Assembly: GCA_035565775.1 (NCBI GenBank)
Contig: DATMRW010000021.1
Coordinates: 558,001 to 622,000 of the forward strand
Length of the DNA: 64,000 bases
Direction: 5' to 3'
Origin: PRO6 sp035565775
GTDB lineage: Bacteria; Pseudomonadota; Alphaproteobacteria; Rhizobiales; Xanthobacteraceae
Below the pieces are notes generated by a model. The model was not told where the DNA came from. It worked only from the letters and a program-made list of their open reading frames with translations, and ran no database searches. Shown here one piece after another: positions 59,038 through 64,000 of the stretch. The position numbers and the translations under genes are program-made. Positions within the stretch are counted from its first letter, which is position 1. Every line of letters begins with the position of its first letter.

Positions 59038-59820
59038 ATGAATGCGGCGCGGATAGTCGTCCTGATCATTGCGCTCGGCGCTGGCGGCGTTGCCGCATAT
59101 CTTGCAAGCAGCTCGTCCAGCAAGCAGCCCGCAGCCAAGGCGCCGGAGCCGACGATCAACGTTGTCGACGTCCTGATCGCCAAGGCCGACATTCCGCTCG
59201 GCCAGGTGGTTTCCGCCGAACAGATGCAGTGGCAGAGCTGGCCCGCCGATTCGGCGGGCACGAATTTCATCCGGCGCAGCGACCGGCCCGATGCGGTCAA
59301 GCAGATCGCCGGCGCGATCGCCCGCTCGCCCTTCACCGCAGGCGAGCCGATCCGCGAAGCCAAACTCGTGAAAGGCAACGGCTCCGGCTTCATGGCCGCG
59401 ATCCTGCCGGCCGGCATGCGCGCGGTCTCGACGGAAATCTCGCCGGAAACCGGCGCCGGCGGCTTCATTCTGCCGAATGACCGCGTCGACGTCATCCTCT
59501 CGCGCCGCGACCGGTCAGACCAGACCGGCGGTTCGGAGGGTGCGAATTCGGAAATCATTTTGACAAACGTCCGGGTGCTCGCGATCGACCAGTTGCCGCG
59601 CGAGAAGGACGGCCAGAATTCCGTGGTCGGCAAAACCGCGACGCTCGAGCTGCGCCCCGACGAAGCCGAGACGCTGGCGCGCGCCCGGCAGTCCGGAACG
59701 ATCTCTCTGGCGCTGCGCAGCCTCGCGGATGCGACCGCCGAAACCAACAACGACATCTCGCGCCGAACGAGCGTGAACGTGGTGCGGTACGGAGTTTCCA
59801 CCACCGCATCGGCGAAATGA
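59038..59820 (+). CDS. cpaB: Flp pilus assembly protein CpaB/RcpC
   Basis: A 260-residue periplasmic protein. An N-terminal membrane helix (ARIVVLIIALGAGGVAAYLA) is followed by a SAF-type domain (VVDVLIAKADIPLGQVVSAE) and the RcpC domain (PETGAGGFILPNDRVDVILS). CpaB stabilises the secretin and probably binds peptidoglycan. First gene of the cpaBCDEF operon; cpaC follows 16 bases later. Confidence 0.93.
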   Translation: MNAARIVVLIIALGAGGVAAYLASSSSSKQPAAKAPEPTINVVDVLIAKADIPLGQVVSAEQMQWQSWPADSAGTNFIRRSDRPDAVKQIAGAIARSPFTAGEPIREAKLVKGNGSGFMAAILPAGMRAVSTEISPETGAGGFILPNDRVDVILSRRDRSDQTGGSEGANSEIILTNVRVLAIDQLPREKDGQNSVVGKTATLELRPDEAETLARARQSGTISLALRSLADATAETNNDISRRTSVNVVRYGVSTTASAK

Positions 59821-59836
59821 CAACAAGGGCGGCCAG

Positions 59837-61279
59837 ATGAAGCGGAACTGCATAACAAAAACGGGACGCGCGCTTGTCGCCGGCACGCTGCCGATGGCAG
59901 CGCTCGCCGCGTTGATGATCGGGGCGATGCCGTCTCCTGGTCACGCCGCAGACCGCTCCCTTGACGAAATGGGCGCTTCCTCGATTGCGGCTTCGCGCTC
60001 GCTCTCGCTCGGTGTCGGCAAGTCGGTGGTCATCGACCTGCCCCGCGACGTCAAGGACGTGCTCGTCGCCGACCCGAAAATCGCCAATGCCGTGGTCCGT
60101 TCCGCCCAGCGCGCCTATATCATCGGCGCCGCCGTCGGCCAGACCAATATCGTGTTCTTCGACAGCAACGGCCAGCAGATCGCCGGCTACGACATCGCAG
60201 TGACGCGCGATCTCAACGGCATTCGCAGCGCGCTCAAGCAGGTCATCCCGAACGGCGATATTCGCGTCGAGGGTATCGGCGAAGGCGTGATGCTGAGCGG
60301 CACCGTGAGCAGCCCCGCCGAAGCCCAGCAGGCCTATGACATCGCCATCCGCCTCGTCGGTGACGAGAAGCGGGTCGCCAACACCATCAGCATCCGCAGC
60401 CGCGACCAGGTGATGCTGAAGGTCACCGTGGCCGAGGTTCAGCGCGACATCGTCAAGCAGCTCGGCGTCGATCTGAACGCCAAGCTCAGCTACGGCACCG
60501 CCGTCGTCAATTTCAACAACGCCAACCCGTTTCCCGCCTATGGCCGGACGCTCGCCGACAACAACATCCTGTCCGGCACGTTCGGCAACAGCGTCACCGC
60601 CACGCTGCGCGCGATGGAAACCGCCGGCGTCGTCCGCACCCTCGCCGAGCCCAATCTGACGGCGATTTCCGGCGAGTCCGCCAGCTTCCTCGCCGGCGGC
60701 GAGTTTCCGGTGCCGACCGGCTACACCTGCGATCCACCGGGATCGCGCAACTGTACGCTGCAGGTCACCTTCAAGCAGTTCGGTATCGCGCTGAACTTCA
60801 CCCCGGTCGTGCTCAGCGAGGGCCGCATCAGTCTGCGGGTCAAGACCGAGGTCTCGGAGCTGTCCACCGACAGCGCGGTGCAGCTCAGCGGCACCTCGAT
60901 TCCCTCGATCAAGACCCGGCGCGCCGAAACCACCCTGGAAATCCCGTCCGGCGGATCGATGGCGATGGCCGGGCTCATTCAGGAGCAGACCAAGCAGGCC
61001 ATCAGCGGCATGCCGGGTGTCGCCCAGCTTCCGGTGCTCGGCACGCTGTTCCGCAGCCGCGACTACGTCAACCGCAACTCCGAACTCGTCGTTCTGGTGA
61101 CGCCCTACGTTGTCCGCGCTGTCGCCCAGAAGGACCTGTCGCGACCGGACGACGGCTTCACCAATGCGTCTGACCCGCAGGCCAACCTACTTGGCACCGT
61201 CAATCGCCTCTATGGCGTGCCCGGTCGCACCAGCAACGCCCAAACCTATCGCGGCCGTGTCGGCTTCATCACTGATTGA
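59837..61279 (+). CDS. cpaC: Outer membrane secretin CpaC/RcpA
   Basis: A 480-residue secretin that forms the outer membrane pore for the Flp pilus. Signal peptide up to about residue 37 (PSPGHAA). The N domain has LGVGKSVVIDLPRDVKDVLV, a BON-like segment follows (GTVSSPAEAQQAYDIAIRLV), and the secretin domain runs from EVQRDIVKQLGVDLNAKLSY to GTLFRSRDYVNRNSELVVLV. Length is typical (~470-500). Confidence 0.95.
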   Translation: MKRNCITKTGRALVAGTLPMAALAALMIGAMPSPGHAADRSLDEMGASSIAASRSLSLGVGKSVVIDLPRDVKDVLVADPKIANAVVRSAQRAYIIGAAVGQTNIVFFDSNGQQIAGYDIAVTRDLNGIRSALKQVIPNGDIRVEGIGEGVMLSGTVSSPAEAQQAYDIAIRLVGDEKRVANTISIRSRDQVMLKVTVAEVQRDIVKQLGVDLNAKLSYGTAVVNFNNANPFPAYGRTLADNNILSGTFGNSVTATLRAMETAGVVRTLAEPNLTAISGESASFLAGGEFPVPTGYTCDPPGSRNCTLQVTFKQFGIALNFTPVVLSEGRISLRVKTEVSELSTDSAVQLSGTSIPSIKTRRAETTLEIPSGGSMAMAGLIQEQTKQAISGMPGVAQLPVLGTLFRSRDYVNRNSELVVLVTPYVVRAVAQKDLSRPDDGFTNASDPQANLLGTVNRLYGVPGRTSNAQTYRGRVGFITD

Positions 61280-61294
61280 CGGAACAAGAACAAG

Positions 61295-62038
61295 ATGACG
61301 GATCTCCCCAATTCCGATCGATCTCATCGCAGGGCGCGCGCCCTGTTCGCCGTTCTTGGCCTGTCGGTCGTTCTCGGCGCCTGCACCTATAACGACCGCA
61401 ACGACTTCACCGCGAGCGTGCCGACCGACTATCGCCATCGCCACCCCATCGCCATTCAGGATGCCGAGCGCAGCGTCGATGTTTTCGTCGGCGCCGGCCG
61501 CGGCGGCCTCACCGCCACCCAGCGCGCCGAGATCATGTCGCTCGCGAGCGCATGGCTGCGCGAGGGCACCGGCACGCTGGTGATCCACACCCCGGCGCGC
61601 ACGCCCAATGCCCGCGCGGCAAGCGATGCGGTTCGCGAAATCAAATCGCTGTTTGCGGCCGCCGGCATTCCCGACAGGGGCATTACGGTGCGCAGCTATC
61701 ACGTCGACGACCCGCGCCAGCTCGCCACCCTGCGCGTCACCTATCCGCGGATTGTCGCCGTCGCCGGCCCCTGCGGCCTGTGGCCCGAGGATCTCGGCCC
61801 TTCGATCAAGAACCCCGGCTACTATAACAACCGGCCCTACTACAATCTTGGCTGCGCCTCGCAGCGCAATCTCGCCGCGATGGTCGCCAATCCATCCGAT
61901 CTGGTTCAACCCCGTTCCGAAGATCCGGCCTATACGCCCCGCCGCAACACCGTGCTCGAGCGCTATCGCGCGGGCGAGCGGACTGGTGCGGAGCTTGCCG
62001 AGTCTGATCGCAACAAAGCCAGCAGTGTCGGAAAATGA
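61295..62038 (+). CDS. cpaD: Flp pilus assembly lipoprotein CpaD
   Basis: A 247-residue outer membrane lipoprotein. The lipobox VVLGAC is at about residue 29, after FAVLGLSVV. The CpaD domain includes ERSVDVFVGAGRGGLTATQR, GPCGLWPEDLGPS and NLGCASQRNLAAMVANPSDL. It is thought to help target or stabilise the secretin. It overlaps cpaE by four bases (ATGA), so the two are coupled. Confidence 0.94.
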   Translation: MTDLPNSDRSHRRARALFAVLGLSVVLGACTYNDRNDFTASVPTDYRHRHPIAIQDAERSVDVFVGAGRGGLTATQRAEIMSLASAWLREGTGTLVIHTPARTPNARAASDAVREIKSLFAAAGIPDRGITVRSYHVDDPRQLATLRVTYPRIVAVAGPCGLWPEDLGPSIKNPGYYNNRPYYNLGCASQRNLAAMVANPSDLVQPRSEDPAYTPRRNTVLERYRAGERTGAELAESDRNKASSVGK

Positions 62039-63288
62039 TCAGCTACGCCCGCCAGAGCCCGGAAGAAACGCCCGAACAGCCTGACGAGCATATCGCTCCG
62101 GCGCCGCGCGTCTCCATTCAGGCGTTTTGCGAAACGGTCGAGACCGCAGCCGTCATCCAGACGGCGGGCGAAGACCGGCGCCTCGACAAGGCACATCTGA
62201 AAATCCAGATGGGCGGCATGGCGGCAGCGATCGAAGCCTATCGCACCGCGCCGACGCCCAATGTGATCGTGCTCGAGACTGACAGCAACGACGGCATTCT
62301 GCCTGCGCTCGACCAGCTCGCCGCGGTCTGCGACGCCGGCACGCGCGTGGTGGTGATCGGCCGCGTCAACGACATCGCCCTCTATCGCGAACTCGTCCGC
62401 CGCGGCGTCAGCGACTATCTGATCGCGCCGTTCCAGCCGATCGACATCGTTCGCGCGATCTGCGGGCTGTTTTCGACCTCGGAGGCCAAGGCCGTCGGCC
62501 GCATCATCGCGGTGGTCGGCGCCAAGGGTGGCGTCGGCGCATCCACCATCGCTCACAACGTCGCCTGGTCGGCGGCGCGCGACCTGGCGCTCGACTCGAT
62601 GGTCGCCGATCTCGATCTTGCTTTCGGCACCGCTGGGCTGAACTACAATCAGGACCCGCCGCAGGGCATCGCCGAGGCGGTGTTCTCGCCGGACCGCGTC
62701 GACACCGCATTCATCGACCGCTTGTTGTCGAAATGCACCAATCACCTGAGCCTGCTCGCTGCGCCGGCGACTCTCGACCGGGTTTATGACTTCGGCGCGG
62801 ACGCCTTCGATGCGATCTTCGACACCCTGCGCACGACGATGCCGTGCATCATCCTCGACGTGCCGCATCAATGGGTGGGCTGGACCAAGCGCGCGCTGAC
62901 AGCCGCGGACGACCTGCTGATCGTCGCCGAGCCGGATCTCGCCAATCTGCGCAACACCAAGAACCTCTACGATCTTCTGAAGACCGCGCGCCCGAACGAT
63001 CGCCCGCCGTTCTATTGCCTCAACAATGTCGGCGTGCCGAAGCGCCCGGAGATCGGCGTCGGCGAATTCGCCAAGGCGGTCGAGGCGCAGCCGATTGCCA
63101 GCATCCCGTTCGATCCGCAGTTGTTCGGCGCCGCCGCCAATAACGGCCAGATGATCGCCGAATTTGCCGCCAACCACCGCACCGTCGAGATCTTTCTCGA
63201 AATCGCGCAGCGGCTCACCGGCCGCGCGGAAACCAAGAAACCGAAGCGGCAGCTTTTGTCGCTGTTCGGAAAGCTGATGGCCAAGTAA
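62035..63288 (+). CDS. cpaE: Pilus assembly ATPase-like protein CpaE/TadZ
   Basis: A 417-residue protein with an N-terminal receiver-like domain (PNVIVLETDSNDGILPALDQ) and a C-terminal MinD/ParA-like domain. The P-loop reads IAVVGAKGGVGASTIAHNVA at about residues 156-176, where the usual GK[ST] Lys is Ala; this is typical of CpaE/TadZ. The Asp-rich strand is MVADLDLAFGTAGLNY. CpaE places the pilus machine at the cell pole. Confidence 0.93.
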   Translation: MISYARQSPEETPEQPDEHIAPAPRVSIQAFCETVETAAVIQTAGEDRRLDKAHLKIQMGGMAAAIEAYRTAPTPNVIVLETDSNDGILPALDQLAAVCDAGTRVVVIGRVNDIALYRELVRRGVSDYLIAPFQPIDIVRAICGLFSTSEAKAVGRIIAVVGAKGGVGASTIAHNVAWSAARDLALDSMVADLDLAFGTAGLNYNQDPPQGIAEAVFSPDRVDTAFIDRLLSKCTNHLSLLAAPATLDRVYDFGADAFDAIFDTLRTTMPCIILDVPHQWVGWTKRALTAADDLLIVAEPDLANLRNTKNLYDLLKTARPNDRPPFYCLNNVGVPKRPEIGVGEFAKAVEAQPIASIPFDPQLFGAAANNGQMIAEFAANHRTVEIFLEIAQRLTGRAETKKPKRQLLSLFGKLMAK

Positions 63289-63301
63289 GGCCAAGGCATC
63301 A

Positions 63302-63329
63302 AAAAAGGCGTCTGCAAAAAGGCGTCTGC
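63302..63329 (+). repeat. 14-base tandem duplication between cpaE and cpaF
   Basis: The unit AAAAAGGCGTCTGC occurs twice head to tail (63302-63315 and 63316-63329). It lies in the 73-base gap upstream of the cpaF GTG. It looks like a recent slippage duplication. Confidence 0.85.
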
Positions 63330-63361
63330 AAGTTGAGTAAGGCAGTTCGTGGAGTGTCATC

Positions 63362-64000
63362 GTGTTTGGTAAGAGGAGCGGAGCAAGTTCTGACCCGCGC
63401 GTAGCGCCGCAGTCCAGCAGCGTGACCGCCATGCCCACGCCCGCCGCCAAGCCGCAGAGCGCCGCCGCGCCGAAACCGGCAAGGTCGGTCGTTGCGCCGC
63501 CGCTTGCGCCGCCCCCTTCCGAAAGCCAGCGCTCCGACCATTACTACGAAGTCAAAGGCTTGATCTTCAGCGCGCTGATCGAGTCGATCGATCTCGCCCA
63601 GCTGGCGAAACTCGACTCCGAGGCCGCGCGTGAAGAAATCCGCGATATCGTCAACGAGATCATCGCGATCAAGAATCTCGTGATGTCGATCGCCGAGCAG
63701 GAGGAACTGCTCGACGACATCTGCAACGACGTTCTCGGCTATGGCCCGCTCGAGCCGCTGCTCGCACGCGACGACATCGCCGATATCATGGTGAACGGCT
63801 CGGGCACGGTCTATATCGAAGTCGAGGGCCGCATCCAGCGCACCGGCATCCGCTTTCGCGACAATCAGCAGCTCCTGAACATCTGCCAGCGCATCGTCAG
63901 CCAGGTCGGCCGCCGCGTCGATGAATCCTCGCCGATCTGCGACGCCCGCCTCGCCGACGGCTCGCGCGTCAACGCCATCGTCCCGCCGCTGGCGATCGAC
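63362..64000 (+). CDS. cpaF: Pilus assembly ATPase CpaF/TadA, N-terminal part
   Basis: The first 213 codons are visible before the window ends; the gene continues. The GTG start opens a Pro/Ala-rich linker (residues ~15-50), then the conserved DHYYEVKGLIFSALIESIDL and the TadA N domain (VLGYGPLEPLLARDDIADIM, VNGSGTVYIE). It goes on to GRRVDESSPICDARLADGSR and VNAIVPPLAID. The Walker A and B boxes lie beyond the window. CpaF is the hexameric type II/IV secretion ATPase that powers Flp pilus assembly. Confidence 0.94.
   Translation, partial: MFGKRSGASSDPRVAPQSSSVTAMPTPAAKPQSAAAPKPARSVVAPPLAPPPSESQRSDHYYEVKGLIFSALIESIDLAQLAKLDSEAAREEIRDIVNEIIAIKNLVMSIAEQEELLDDICNDVLGYGPLEPLLARDDIADIMVNGSGTVYIEVEGRIQRTGIRFRDNQQLLNICQRIVSQVGRRVDESSPICDARLADGSRVNAIVPPLAID

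Noticed and set aside
1..64000. tRNA, rRNA, CRISPR or insertion sequences
   Set aside because: No T-arm/anticodon patterns, no rRNA-like stretches, no regularly spaced repeats and no transposase-like frames were found on reading both strands.

Overview
The window is a high-GC chromosomal segment from an alphaproteobacterium of the Rhizobiales, most likely the Bradyrhizobium/Rhodopseudomonas/Afipia group (Nitrobacteraceae, formerly Bradyrhizobiaceae). The evidence is a CcrM-type GANTC methyltransferase, a fused cytochrome b/c1 gene (fbcH), a fused anthranilate synthase trpE(G) behind a Trp-Trp leader peptide, a DUF1236 protein, a mutY-DUF721-dsbA-smc block and a complete Flp/Tad (cpa) pilus locus. 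Everything looks like core or near-core genome. I saw no rRNA, tRNA, CRISPR array, prophage or insertion sequence.

Layout. 0-3.3 kb: a small secreted protein, an AcuI-type reductase and a SleB-like cell wall hydrolase. 3.5-6.4 kb: pyruvate phosphate dikinase. 6.6-13.6 kb: small membrane and secreted proteins, glycyl-tRNA synthetase (glyQ-glyS), an S49 peptidase, a TrmN6-like methyltransferase and a DUF2007 protein. 13.7-17.5 kb: polyprenyl synthase, ispE and a large TPR protein. 17.8-27.5 kb: ETF-ubiquinone oxidoreductase, a family-4-like uracil-DNA glycosylase, a GT39-type membrane protein, rnhB, an acetyltransferase, an SMR transporter, a VOC protein, a radical SAM protein, moaB and a YpfJ-type metalloprotease. 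28-37.9 kb: ccrM, an FAD monooxygenase, mutY, DUF721, a DsbA-like protein, smc and an Rsm22-like methyltransferase. 38-42.3 kb: lemA with an M48 protease, two adjacent P-loop ATPases, and apt. 42.4-46 kb: trpE(G) with a predicted leaderless attenuator, a broken GNAT gene and a dienelactone hydrolase. 46-53 kb: cytochrome bc1 (petA-fbcH), trmL, queE-queD, a divergent CHASE histidine kinase and a 58-residue membrane protein. 53.5-55.8 kb: rhlE-infA-cspA. 55.8-64 kb: the Flp pilus locus. Two TadE/G-like minor pilins and a stand-alone CpaC N-domain protein are on the minus strand; flp, cpaA and cpaBCDEF are on the plus strand, with cpaF cut by the window end.

The most notable points are regulatory or degenerative. 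A good promoter places +1 on, or one base before, the AUG of a 15-residue Trp-Trp leader peptide. Two GANTC sites abut the ccrM start, and a perfect hairpin covers an alternative ccrM start. CtrA-like TTAA motifs lie in the pilus locus. The histidine kinase has lost its ATP-binding N box, the uracil-DNA glycosylase keeps only two of four Fe-S cysteines, and one GNAT gene carries a frameshift plus an in-frame TAG. All calls rest on reading the sequence; no database search was run.
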